From NCBI RefSeq assembly GCF_000801335.2, contig NZ_JSEH01000013.1, positions 1 to 64,000 on the forward strand: a DNA stretch of 64,000 bases. Reading direction: 5' to 3'. This document shows, in pieces, positions 26,778-34,682 of this stretch. The number at the start of each line of letters is the position of its first letter. Position 1 is the first letter of the stretch. The position numbers and the translations under genes are program-made. Source of the DNA: Desulfovibrio sp. TomC. GTDB taxonomy: Bacteria; Desulfobacterota; Desulfovibrionia; Desulfovibrionales; Desulfovibrionaceae. The notes beneath the pieces are model-generated. The model did not search any database. It saw only the letters and a program-made list of their open reading frames with translations, and had not been told where the DNA came from.

Positions 26778-27095
26778 ATGATCGTTAAATCAGAGGATGC
26801 GCAACAGAGGAGCTTTCTCGGCGTTGACTTTGTTTTGCTATCACACGGATCCGAGTCCATGGTAGCCAAAATGCTCTATAAAGCAGGGGATAACGTTCCT
26901 TTTCATAAACATCCAAACGAGCAAAGCGGCTATATAATTTCAGGAAAATATCGCATCATCTTCAACGATCAAGACCAAGAGATAGGCCCAGGAGATTCTT
27001 ATACTATTCCTAGGAATGTCGAACATCGCATCGAAATCATATCTCCAGGCGAAGTTCTAGACGTTTTTAGTCCGCCTAGGGCAGATTATATATGA
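26778..27095 (+). CDS. Cupin-domain protein
   Basis: 105 residues forming one small cupin barrel: motif 1 has HKHPNEQSGYIISGKYRI and motif 2 PGDSYTIPRNVEHRIE, with likely metal ligands in the HxH, E and C-terminal H positions. A clear AAGGAGG site precedes the ATG. It follows the exporter gene by 38 bp on the same strand and probably shares its transcript. Substrate unknown. Confidence 0.85.
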   Translation: MIVKSEDAQQRSFLGVDFVLLSHGSESMVAKMLYKAGDNVPFHKHPNEQSGYIISGKYRIIFNDQDQEIGPGDSYTIPRNVEHRIEIISPGEVLDVFSPPRADYI

Positions 27096-27328
27096 CCAAT
27101 GAAGTTTCCAGGCACTGCGGCTGCTGTTCATTCACGAGTGCGCGTAAAACAAGTCAACCACTAGGATTGTCAGAACAATTTCGGAAGTAAAAGGAGAAGG
27201 TCAGCGAAGGGTTCTTGCTGGCCTTCTTTATTGGAATGGGATGTTTGCCGGGGGAAATGAACAAGGTTGATGTTTCCACCCAAGCAAATTTTCAGCGGAT
27301 GCATCCGAAATATCCAAAAGTCCAACCC

Positions 27329-27510
27329 GGTGCGAACCCAAAGGAAATCGGGCTTTCAGCCGAGGAAGCACACCCTGGAGCGGGGATGGGACCGGGGGGA
27401 TAAAACTCCAGCCCCAGAGGAACGGCCCAGGAAGGGGGCGTAGGGCGCGAATCCAGGGGGTGTCCGGGCTGGCGGCCGGGGAGCTGGACAGGAGGAGCCC
27501 AGTGTTCGGG
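27329..27510 (+). repeat. G-rich dispersed repeat, copy B
   Basis: Direct copy of the element at 25198-25390, in the same orientation. Together the two copies bracket the AT-rich Lrp-LysE-cupin cassette. Confidence 0.65.
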
Positions 27511-27891
27511 AAAAGAGATTTTCATCAGGGCCGAACTTGCGCAACCACGCACTCGAAATGTCCTAATGTCCATCGTCAGGTCGCAGCCGACAGAAATATT
27601 CTGCGAAAACAGAACAATAGCCGCATGCAAACGAAACCCAGCGACGCGTAGGTGCGTTCTTGCCGCTGGGCACCGTGACGCCGTTCATTTTCCGCCGCCA
27701 ACGCATCGGAAATGGCCAAACGTCCAAATCAAGACAGGGAATTTGGGGGACTGTTGGAATTTTTTCCAGGTAACCTCTTGAAAATTTTCAAGAGGTCGCC
27801 CCCGGGGTGGGGAGGGAAGCGAGTCAGCCGGCCGGGGCCTGGGCTGTCAGAGCCAACAGGAACGTTGGCGGTGAGTTGGCACGGGGCCAAA

Positions 27892-27923
27892 GAAAAAGGG
27901 GTTACCGATTTCTCGGTAACCCC
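27892..27923 (-). terminator. Terminator carried with tRNA-Ala fragment
   Basis: A perfect 11-bp stem (27898-27908 with 27913-27923) and a 4-nt loop. On the minus strand it is followed by CTTTTTCT. It lies just downstream of the tRNA-Ala fragment and is probably the original tRNA terminator. Confidence 0.75.
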
Positions 27924-27936
27924 TTGGCATGCTTCG

Positions 27937-27985
27937 TGGTGGAGCTGGAGGGAATCGAACCCACGACCTCTTGAATGCCATTCAA
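27937..27985 (-). tRNA. 3' half of tRNA-Ala(GGC), attachment-site relic
   Basis: On the minus strand the fragment starts in the 5' side of the anticodon stem (TTGA), includes the loop ATGGCAT with anticodon GGC, the stem TCAAG, variable region, T loop TTCGATT and acceptor strand ending in an encoded CCA. The 5' half is missing, so it is not functional. It looks like a second kind of integration footprint, in opposite orientation to the tRNA-Arg relics. Confidence 0.75.
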
Positions 27986-28096
27986 AATCCTCCCGAATTC
28001 CGATCAACCCCTCAACCATTTATAATTCCTGGAGAATTAGGAATCACTCCGGAACCCTGGGATTTGTTTGTTTCACCCGCTATAAAATGACACAGA

Positions 28097-28222
28097 TTTT
28101 GGTCTATTTTTGGTCTAGCAATCACGGAAAGGGACGGGAAAAGCGGGGTAGCGGTGGACAAGTAATAGACAAAATGACGAGGATTTTTAAAAAAGTACAA
28201 GAATTGCAGGGTCTTTTCGACC
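28097..28222 (+). repeat. Arm-like repeat region, copy 2
   Basis: Two tandem TTTTGGTCTA-type units at 28097-28118, then sequence matching 13117-13222 up to the tRNA-Arg fragment. Inferred to be the end of a second, related integrated element. Confidence 0.6.
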
Positions 28223-28269
28223 GCCTTCTAAGCAGACGGCCGCAGGTTCGAATCCTGCCGGGCGCACCA
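28223..28269 (+). tRNA. 3' half of tRNA-Arg(UCU), attachment-site relic (copy 3)
   Basis: Same as copies 1 and 2, with GCAGG/CCTGC in the T stem (compensated change on both sides, so the pairing is kept). No 5' half. Confidence 0.8.
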
Positions 28270-28281
28270 GAATAAAATCAA

Positions 28282-28313
28282 GGGGTTAGGCCATGTTTGG
28301 CCTGACCCCTTTT
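28282..28313 (+). terminator. Intrinsic terminator after tRNA-Arg relic, copy 3
   Basis: An 11-bp stem (28282-28292 with 28299-28309) and a T run. The loop differs from copies 1 and 2, but the stem is preserved. Confidence 0.7.
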
Positions 28314-28395
28314 ATCATGTGGATAACCGGGTTGGATAACATCCTGGTCAACCATACGGGATAACGAGGAAATTTTGGATAACATCCAGGCAGAC
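28314..28395 (+). repeat. GGATAAC module, copy 3
   Basis: GGATAAC at 28321, 28334, 28359 and 28377, with the same spacing as the other copies. Confidence 0.7.
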
Positions 28396-28515
28396 GTTGT
28401 CCTGCGTAGAGGCAGACGGTGGGGGAGATGGGAATGCGGGGCTGGATACCATGGGGCAGAAAGAGGCAACCGGCCAAGGCCATTTTCCCAGAGCCCGCAC
28501 TGCCTCCAGACAACC

Positions 28516-29856
28516 TCAAGGGCATGAACCGGTGGCGCGTGGCAACACAGCCATGGCCTTAAGGCCTCGGCCTCCTTCTCTATTTTCCAGAACAAGACCA
28601 CCTCCCATTTGCTGCAGCACTGCCTCGACGATTGCGAGCCCCAGCCCGCACCCTGTGGGGGGCTGCCGTTTGCCGCGAAAAAAGCGTTGTGTCGCCAGGG
28701 GAAGTTCGTCAGGGGCCAGGCCAGGCCCTTCGTCCTCGATGATCACGCCCTGTCCGTTCGGCATGACATCCCAGGTGATCGCGCCACCTTCCGGCGTATG
28801 CTGCACGGCATTTTCATGGAGATTGCGCAAGGCGATGCCGAGCGTTTCCCGGTTCGCCGTGACTATGAAGTCTCGCAGGGCGGGAGCGATGCGGACCGTG
28901 ACGATCCTTGCCGCCGGCTGCGCCGGTTTGCTGATCTCCTCGATCACGACGCCGACGCATACGCACTCGGCTTGAATGGATTCCAGTCCGCTATCGAGCT
29001 TGGCCAGGGTCAGCAGCTGGCGCACCAGGCGTGTGGCGCGGTCAACAGAAAGCAGGATATGCCGCAGGGCTCCTTGCCTGACGCTTGGATCGTCGGCTGC
29101 CATGGCGATTTGCGCCTGCGTCTTCAATCCGGCCAAGGGCGTGCGCAGCTCATGAGCGGCGAAGGCCGTGACGTCCCGTTCGTGGCGTCGGGCCGTCTCC
29201 ACCTTGGCGAAGAGGCTGTTTAAGGCCTCGGCCAGAGGGCGCAGCTCGACCGGGGCGTGTTGTGCCGGTAGAGGCCGCATGTCGTCGGCTTCCCGGGACT
29301 TGAGTTCCCCGGCCATGTCGAGCAGTGGCCGCAGTCCGCGTCCCAGGCTCAACCAGATGAGCAGGCTGAGCACGGGAAGCATGAGGAGCGCGGGGATGGA
29401 AAGGCCCTTGACCAGATCGGCCACAAGCTGGTCGCGTTGGCCGAGGCGGTCGCCGATCATCACGCGCACGCCCTTGGCGGGATTTTCGATGGTATACACC
29501 CGCCAGTTCTCGCCGAGGATGCGGCGATCAGAGAAACCGGTCGCCTTGTCAGTCATGGAGACGTCCGGCGCGCTGCCGGACCGGGCGATGAGGCGTCCGT
29601 CCAGGGACCATATCTGGCAGGAAAGCTGGCGTTCGTAGTGTTCCGGCATTGCGGCGGCGCTTGCTGCGGCGGCAAGGGAGGGCTCGCTTTTGGCCACGAG
29701 GGAATCGACCATCCGTGCCGCCTCCTGAAGGCGGGTGTCGAGCACATGTTCGAGTTCCGCCTTGGCCCCCACGAAAAGCCAGAGGATGCCGCACAGCCAT
29801 ATGACGCCCGTGGCAGCGACCAGGATGGTAAAAAGACGCCGACGCAGAGACGTCAT
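28516..29856 (-). CDS. Sensor histidine kinase
   Basis: A 446-residue membrane kinase: helix 1 (about 8-30), a periplasmic sensor domain (about 31-150), helix 2 (about 151-173), HAMP-like linker, HisKA with phospho-acceptor H235 in AAHELRTPLAG, and HATPase_c (about 325-435) with EDEGPGLAPDEL and GLGLAIVEAV. It overlaps its response-regulator gene by 4 bp. The architecture resembles QseC/PmrB-type kinases. Because dsbD and dsbA-like genes are divergently transcribed, it may control them in response to envelope thiol or metal stress; that is inference. Confidence 0.9.
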   Translation of the reverse strand: MTSLRRRLFTILVAATGVIWLCGILWLFVGAKAELEHVLDTRLQEAARMVDSLVAKSEPSLAAAASAAAMPEHYERQLSCQIWSLDGRLIARSGSAPDVSMTDKATGFSDRRILGENWRVYTIENPAKGVRVMIGDRLGQRDQLVADLVKGLSIPALLMLPVLSLLIWLSLGRGLRPLLDMAGELKSREADDMRPLPAQHAPVELRPLAEALNSLFAKVETARRHERDVTAFAAHELRTPLAGLKTQAQIAMAADDPSVRQGALRHILLSVDRATRLVRQLLTLAKLDSGLESIQAECVCVGVVIEEISKPAQPAARIVTVRIAPALRDFIVTANRETLGIALRNLHENAVQHTPEGGAITWDVMPNGQGVIIEDEGPGLAPDELPLATQRFFRGKRQPPTGCGLGLAIVEAVLQQMGGGLVLENREGGRGLKAMAVLPRATGSCP

Positions 29857-30515
29857 GGGGCGACCCGCATCCGGTAGCCGAGTCCGCGCACCGTTTCTAT
29901 TTTTTCCCGGCCTACCTTGGCCCGCAAATGATGCACATGCACCTCCACTGCGTTGCTTTCCACTTCCTCGCCCCAGCCGTAGAGGCGATCCTCGATTTCA
30001 CCTTTGGAGCGGATCGCGCCGGGATGCTCCATGAGGAGCGCCAGGACCGCGAATTCCCGCCGGGACAGCATGAGGGGCTGGCCATCCAGGGAGGCGGCCA
30101 AGGTTGACGGGTCAAGCTCGACGCCGGCGGACCTCAGGGAAGGGGCTGCACGGCCGGCGCCACGCCGTCCGATGGCCCGGATGCGCGCGGCCAGTTCGTC
30201 CAGATCAAAAGGCTTGCCGAGGTAGTCGTCGGCGCCGAGGTCGAGTCCTTTGATCCGATTCGAAATTTCATCAAGGGCGGTGAGCAGAAGTATCGGGGTG
30301 CGATCTTCCCGTTGGCGCATGCCCTTGAGCACATCAAGCCCGGAACCGTCCGGCAACATCAGGTCGAGCACCATGGCGTCGAAGGCCGTCGTGGCCAGTG
30401 CCTCACGGGCTTGAGCGCAGGTGCCGACCAGGTCCACGGTCATTCCGGCCAAGCCAAGTCCCACCTTGAGCCCGTCGGCAAGGACCTGATCGTCTTCGAC
30501 AATAAGAATCCGCAT
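29853..30515 (-). CDS. OmpR-family response regulator
   Basis: 220 residues: receiver domain with EDD near the N-terminus (MRILIVEDDQ), phospho-acceptor Asp in MVLDLMLPDG and Lys in GKPFD, then a winged-helix DNA-binding domain (about 125-220). The ATG at 30515 has a GGAGGA site 7 nt upstream, better than the in-frame start at 30530. It lies 100 bp from the divergent dsbD, so the shared gap (30516-30615) is the likely target promoter region. Confidence 0.92.
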   Translation of the reverse strand: MRILIVEDDQVLADGLKVGLGLAGMTVDLVGTCAQAREALATTAFDAMVLDLMLPDGSGLDVLKGMRQREDRTPILLLTALDEISNRIKGLDLGADDYLGKPFDLDELAARIRAIGRRGAGRAAPSLRSAGVELDPSTLAASLDGQPLMLSRREFAVLALLMEHPGAIRSKGEIEDRLYGWGEEVESNAVEVHVHHLRAKVGREKIETVRGLGYRMRVAP

Positions 30516-30615
30516 GTCCGTTTCCTCCACCCGCCCCGGTTTCCTTTTTGCGCCTTAAGGCTGGCTTAAGGTGGGCAGTGAAACTGAGGGAAACTTCATT
30601 CAAGGAAGGAGCAGC

Positions 30616-32391
30616 ATGTCAAGAGCATTTCCGTGGACGTACAGCCTGGCCTTTTTTGTCGCGCTGATCCTGCTTCCCGCCGTAGTGTCCGCCAAGACGC
30701 CGCCGCCAGCCGATGCGGTATTCCGACTGAGCGTCGTGCGAGGCGGCGACAAGGCCCTCATCTGCACCTGGGACATCGCCCCAGGGCATTATCTGTATCA
30801 GGACCGGATCGATGTGAGGACCGACGACGGCAAAGCCGTGTCCCTCATGCTGCCCGCCGGGGTGGAAAAAGACGATCCAACCTTCGGGACCGTACGCATT
30901 TATCATGATCGCGTGGAGGCGCCCATTGCCCGGGCGACCCTGCCTTCCTCGGGCGCGATCCATGTGACCTACCAAGGTTGCGCTGCACATGGCGTGTGCT
31001 ACCCCCCCGTGCGCCAGAGAATCGATCTGTCCACGCTTTCGGTGACTCCGGAAGCAAAGGGTTTTGCACCGGAACCAGTCCGGTCCGCCGGGCCGGGGCA
31101 AACCGCGCAAGGCAAGACGGATGGGGTGTTTGCGTCCAAACTTTCCGGCGGCATGCCCTCTCTGCTGCTCAGCTTTTTGGGCTTCGGCCTGCTTTTGGCC
31201 TTCACGCCCTGTGTCTTCCCCATGGTGCCGATCCTTTCCGGCATGCTGGCCCGGTCCGGCCAGGAGCTTTCGGCCCGGAAAGGACTTGTCCTTTCCGCCG
31301 CCTACGTGCTGGCCATGGCCCTGGCGTATGCGGCCCTTGGCGTTGTGGCTGCCTGGTCGGGTCAAAATCTTCAGGTTTGGCTGCAAAGGCCCGTGGCGAT
31401 CGTCGTGATGGGCCTTGTATTCGTGGTCCTCTCGCTTTCCATGTTCGGCCTGTACGATCTGGCCTTGCCGGCATCCCTCACTGCGCGCCTGTCACGGGCC
31501 ACGGGTGGAGGCGGGGGCTCCGTCGGCGGCGCAGCGCTGCTCGGTTTCGGATCGGCTCTCATCGTCGGCCCCTGTGTGACGCCACCGCTGGCCGCGGCGC
31601 TTTTGTACGTGGCGCAAACAGGCGATGTCGCCAGGGGCGCGACGGCCTTGTTTGCCTTGGGCCTTGGCATGGGGATGCCGCTCCTTGCCTTCGGCGCATT
31701 TGGCGGCAGGTTGCTGCCCAAATCCGGGGCTTGGCTTGTCATGGTCAAGCAGGTTTTCGGTTTTCTCTTCCTGGGGTTGGCGATCTGGATGCTGGGGCGG
31801 GCGCTGCCTGGGCAGGTGACCCAAGGATTATGGGGGCTATTGGCGATCACGGCCGGGTTGTGGTTCGGCCTGCTGCGAAGCCATGGGCACGGGATGCGTC
31901 TGGCCGGCGGCGGGGTTGCCCTTTTCGGGACATTCCTGCTTGCGGCCAGTTTGGGCATTTTCCCTCTTTCTTGCCCGCTTGCGGCCTGCGTTGATGCGCC
32001 GGCGGCCTCCATGGGCACGGCGGGCGGTTTCTTCCGCAAGGTGAGCACTACCGAGGGGTTTAATATGGCCATGGCCGAGGCCCGAGCCAAGGGCCAGCCT
32101 ATCCTGGTCGATTTTTCCGCCGACTGGTGCGTTGCCTGTCGGGAGATCGACCAGGAGGTCATGGCCGATTCGGCCGTTCACTCCCGCCTGCTCAATGTCT
32201 CCATCATCCGCGTTGACGTAACGGCGGACACTCCGGAGAGCCGCGCGCTCATGCAGCGTTTCAACGTCATAGGACCGCCTACCATGCTGTTTTTCAATGC
32301 CCATACCGGCCTGGAGATGGACAACAGCCGGTCTGTCGGCGCGGTTTCCGTCGAACAGTTTCGCCAAGCCCTTGAACAGGTCGGTGCATAA
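30616..32391 (+). CDS. dsbD: Thiol:disulfide interchange protein DsbD
   Basis: A 591-residue membrane protein that moves reducing power from cytoplasmic thioredoxin to periplasmic thiol proteins. The three DsbD parts are complete: signal peptide plus periplasmic alpha domain with the cysteine pair in CAAHGVCYPP (about 115-124); an eight-helix membrane domain with FTPCVFPMVP and VGPCVTPP cysteines; and a C-terminal thioredoxin domain with ADWCVACRE. The start at 30616 has AAGGAAGGAG upstream. The next gene, a DsbA-family protein, begins 38 bp downstream, so the pair probably works as donor and substrate. Confidence 0.93.
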   Translation: MSRAFPWTYSLAFFVALILLPAVVSAKTPPPADAVFRLSVVRGGDKALICTWDIAPGHYLYQDRIDVRTDDGKAVSLMLPAGVEKDDPTFGTVRIYHDRVEAPIARATLPSSGAIHVTYQGCAAHGVCYPPVRQRIDLSTLSVTPEAKGFAPEPVRSAGPGQTAQGKTDGVFASKLSGGMPSLLLSFLGFGLLLAFTPCVFPMVPILSGMLARSGQELSARKGLVLSAAYVLAMALAYAALGVVAAWSGQNLQVWLQRPVAIVVMGLVFVVLSLSMFGLYDLALPASLTARLSRATGGGGGSVGGAALLGFGSALIVGPCVTPPLAAALLYVAQTGDVARGATALFALGLGMGMPLLAFGAFGGRLLPKSGAWLVMVKQVFGFLFLGLAIWMLGRALPGQVTQGLWGLLAITAGLWFGLLRSHGHGMRLAGGGVALFGTFLLAASLGIFPLSCPLAACVDAPAASMGTAGGFFRKVSTTEGFNMAMAEARAKGQPILVDFSADWCVACREIDQEVMADSAVHSRLLNVSIIRVDVTADTPESRALMQRFNVIGPPTMLFFNAHTGLEMDNSRSVGAVSVEQFRQALEQVGA

Positions 32392-32429
32392 GCCGGCTTC
32401 CCGTAAACCACGAAAGAAAGGATGCACAC

Positions 32430-33065
32430 ATGAAATCGACTGGTTTGTTGGCACTTCTCGTCTGTTTGGCCCTAGTCGCCGCCATCACGCCGTTGCGGCA
32501 TGCCGTCGCAACGCAACAACCTGTGGATGCCGCCGCCATAATCGACGATCCATCCGCCCCTGTCACCGGCAATCCCAAAGGTGATATCACCATCGTCGAG
32601 TTTTCCGACTATAATTGTCCCTTTTGCAAGCAATCTGCTGCGGCTCTTGAAGAATTGATCAAGTCAGATGGCAAAATTCGTGTTGTCCACAAGGATTGGC
32701 CTGTGCTGACGGATGCCTCGGCCTATGGGGCGCGACTGGCCCTGGCCGCAGGTTATCAGGGGAAATATGCCGAGGCCAATGCGGCGTTGATGCGCATCCC
32801 GGGTATGCGTATTTCCAAGGAACGGATGTTGGAAGCCGTCAAGGCCTCGGGTGTGGATATGGACCGTCTGGAAAGCGATCTCAACACCCATGCAAAGGAG
32901 ATCGTCGCCCTGTTGGAACGCAATTCCGAACAGGCCGAAACGCTGGGTCTGCAAGGGACGCCGGCATTTCTCGTCGGCCCCTACCTTGTCCCCTCCGCTC
33001 TTGGCTACGACAGTTTCAAGCAGGTCGTCGCCGATGCGCGGACGAAAATGAAAGGCGACAAGTAA
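32430..33065 (+). CDS. DsbA-family thiol oxidoreductase/isomerase
   Basis: 211 residues with signal peptide (cleavage near AVATQ). The thioredoxin domain has the redox centre CPFC in SDYNCPFCKQ, an inserted helical domain and a cis-proline loop GTPAF. The family includes DsbA, ScsC and Com1-like periplasmic proteins. Placement directly after dsbD suggests it is kept reduced and acts as an isomerase or reductase, as in ScsB-ScsC pairs. An AAAGGA site precedes the ATG. Confidence 0.9.
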   Translation: MKSTGLLALLVCLALVAAITPLRHAVATQQPVDAAAIIDDPSAPVTGNPKGDITIVEFSDYNCPFCKQSAAALEELIKSDGKIRVVHKDWPVLTDASAYGARLALAAGYQGKYAEANAALMRIPGMRISKERMLEAVKASGVDMDRLESDLNTHAKEIVALLERNSEQAETLGLQGTPAFLVGPYLVPSALGYDSFKQVVADARTKMKGDK

Positions 33066-33082
33066 AGAGACTTTCTGGGGTT

Positions 33083-33265
33083 GCTCCTTGCAGACGGTCC
33101 AGGTTCGAGTTCTGGCAGGAGCACTACAGGCATTTAAAGGGGTTAGGTCGTTTTGGCCTAGCCCCGTCGGCTTTTGGGATAACCTCTCGGGGTAATATCT
33201 TGGCCAACCTGAGTTCCGTTCGGCCAACTGGAGTCGGGGAATTTTTTGCCTAACCCCTATTCTAG
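33083..33265 (+). repeat. Decayed tRNA-like/terminator/GGATAAC module
   Basis: GCAGACGG and a T-arm-like CCAGG/TCTGG with TTCGAGT loop are followed by AGGAGCA, then the terminator-like hairpin at 33139-33165 and sequence related to the GGATAAC module (GGGATAAC near 33176, CTTGGCCAACC). It matches the 2.9/13.2/28.2-kb modules in order of parts but is much diverged. Confidence 0.55.
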
Positions 33266-33327
33266 AAATGTATGCCAGACAGGCTTCGAACCCCGGGCCG
33301 GGCCGTCCGCGTCAGGCGGAGGCGTCG

Positions 33328-34083
33328 TCAGTTCGGGAAGATGTTGTTGATCTTGCAGGCCGCGCAAGCTGCGCCGAAACCGTTGTCGATGTTGACCACG
33401 GTCACGCCGCTGGCGCAGGAAGTGAGCATGCCAAGCAGCGCGGAGAGTCCTGAGAAGCAAGCCCCGTAGCCCACCGAGGTGGGCACCGCCACGATGGGTT
33501 GGGACAGCAGCCCTCCAACGACGCTGGCCAGCGCTCCTTCCATGCCAGCCACCACGACGAGCACCCGGGCCTTGCGAAGCTCGTCGAGCTTGCCCAGGAG
33601 CCGGTGGATGCCGGCCACGCCCACGTCGGAGATGACAAAGGCCCGACTGCCGAGCATTTCACAGGTTACGCGGGCTTCTTCGGCTACCGGGAGGTCGGAG
33701 GTCCCGGCGGTGATGATGCCGATCTCCCCCGCCCGGTAAACGATATCTCCCCGGACAGCGGTCAAGGTGCGCCCAAGGGGGTTGTACCGGACTTCCGGAC
33801 AGACGGATTGCACATGCGCGGCCATTTCGGGCGAAACCCGGGTGGCCAGGACGTTTGCGTGCTCACGCATGCGAACGAATATGTCGCCCACCTGTTCCGG
33901 GGTCTTGCCCTCGCCGTAGATCACTTCGGGGAAGCCGTTTCGCAGCGCGCGGTGCAGGTCGATCTTGGTGTGGCCGATGTCCAGGAAGGGGAGATCGCGC
34001 AGTTGCTCCATCCCCTGTTCCACATCGAGGCTGCCGTTTTGGATGCCGGTCAGCAATTGCTTCAACGTTTCCTGTGTGTTCAT
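33328..34083 (-). CDS. larB: LarB: pyridinium-3,5-biscarboxylic acid mononucleotide synthase
   Basis: 251 residues. LarB carboxylates and hydrolyses nicotinic acid adenine dinucleotide as the first step to the nickel-pincer nucleotide (NPN) cofactor of LarA enzymes. The sequence has the family's FPEVIYGEGKTPEQV motif in the N-terminal part and a PurE-like C-terminal domain with ITAGTSDLPVAEEA, VAGMEGALASVVGGL and PTSVGYGA. Length is normal. The ATG at 34083 is preferred to the upstream TTG. It is the last gene of the long operon that begins at the LacI-type regulator. Unlike LarC and LarE it looks intact. Confidence 0.9.
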   Translation of the reverse strand: MNTQETLKQLLTGIQNGSLDVEQGMEQLRDLPFLDIGHTKIDLHRALRNGFPEVIYGEGKTPEQVGDIFVRMREHANVLATRVSPEMAAHVQSVCPEVRYNPLGRTLTAVRGDIVYRAGEIGIITAGTSDLPVAEEARVTCEMLGSRAFVISDVGVAGIHRLLGKLDELRKARVLVVVAGMEGALASVVGGLLSQPIVAVPTSVGYGACFSGLSALLGMLTSCASGVTVVNIDNGFGAACAACKINNIFPN

Positions 34084-34104
34084 GGTCTTCAATCTTGTTT
34101 TCGC

Positions 34105-34677
34105 TTACGCGGTCTTTTCGTTAAGGCTGCCCATGCGGTAGCCGGCGAGATCCACGGTCACATAACGGTAGCCCAGCGCCTTGAGTCGGGCGTCGATCCC
34201 ATGACGCCTGTCCGCTTCGACCATCCCGGCGACCCGGTCGTGCGGCACTTCAATGCGAGCGAGATCGCCATGGCTTCGCAGCCGCACCGCAGTCAATCCC
34301 AGATTTTTCAGGAGGGCTTCGGCCTGGTCGATGCGCCGCAGCTCCACGGACTCGATGCGTGTGTCGTGGGGAATGCGCGAGAGAAGACACGCCCCGGAGG
34401 GCTTGTCCCAGACAAGGCCATGTTCCCTGGAAAGATCCCGGTGGCGGACGTTTACGGCCTGAGCCGTGCGTTTGGCCTCCTCGACCTCCGATTCCGGCGT
34501 GTAGTCGGCGGCGATGGTGACGGCCAACACGTCGTCAGCCAGGGCTTGCCTGGCGGCATGCAGCAAAAAAGTACTGTCCAATCCACCCGAGAACGCGACC
34601 ACGACCTTTTGCATGGAGCGCAGTTCGCAAAGCAGGTTCCGGTACTTTTGGTCTTTTGGCGGCAGAGAGGGCGTCAT
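34105..34677 (-). CDS. larE: LarE, internally deleted (sulfur transferase for NPN cofactor)
   Basis: 190 residues from the ATG at 34677, against about 270 for typical LarE. The family's PP-loop (VVAFSGGLDSTFLL) and C-terminal part (WDKPSGACLLSRI, AVRLRSHGDLARIEV, GYRYVTVDLAGYRMGSLN) are present. The segment that should join them, about 75 residues after NVRHRDLS including the region around the second half of the ATPase domain, is absent without a frameshift. LarE normally adenylates the cofactor precursor and donates sulfur from a cysteine; the cysteine in the GACLLSR motif is kept. The protein is probably impaired or non-functional unless another copy exists. The longer frame to 34983 overlaps larC and is not real. 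Confidence 0.82.
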   Translation of the reverse strand: MTPSLPPKDQKYRNLLCELRSMQKVVVAFSGGLDSTFLLHAARQALADDVLAVTIAADYTPESEVEEAKRTAQAVNVRHRDLSREHGLVWDKPSGACLLSRIPHDTRIESVELRRIDQAEALLKNLGLTAVRLRSHGDLARIEVPHDRVAGMVEADRRHGIDARLKALGYRYVTVDLAGYRMGSLNEKTA

Positions 34678-34682
34678 GTCCT

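Larger units (their letters stand above)
27096..28515. other. Repeat-rich stretch without intact genes
   Basis: Holds G-rich repeat copy B, several short motifs of the type ATATCCAAAnGTCCAACC, a tRNA-Ala 3' fragment with terminator (minus strand), an arm-like region, a tRNA-Arg 3' fragment with terminator, and a GGATAAC module. Frames in this stretch are translations of these repeats. Confidence 0.55.

Noticed and set aside
27937-27985. Fragment considered as the 3' end of tmRNA (ssrA)
   Set aside because: The end AGCTCCACCA is shared, but the anticodon arm with ATGGCAT fits tRNA-Ala(GGC).
27712-28275. 187-codon plus-strand frame in the repeat region
   Set aside because: Its C-terminus RRPQVRILPGAPE is the translation of the tRNA-Arg 3' end, and the middle is the complement of the tRNA-Ala fragment.
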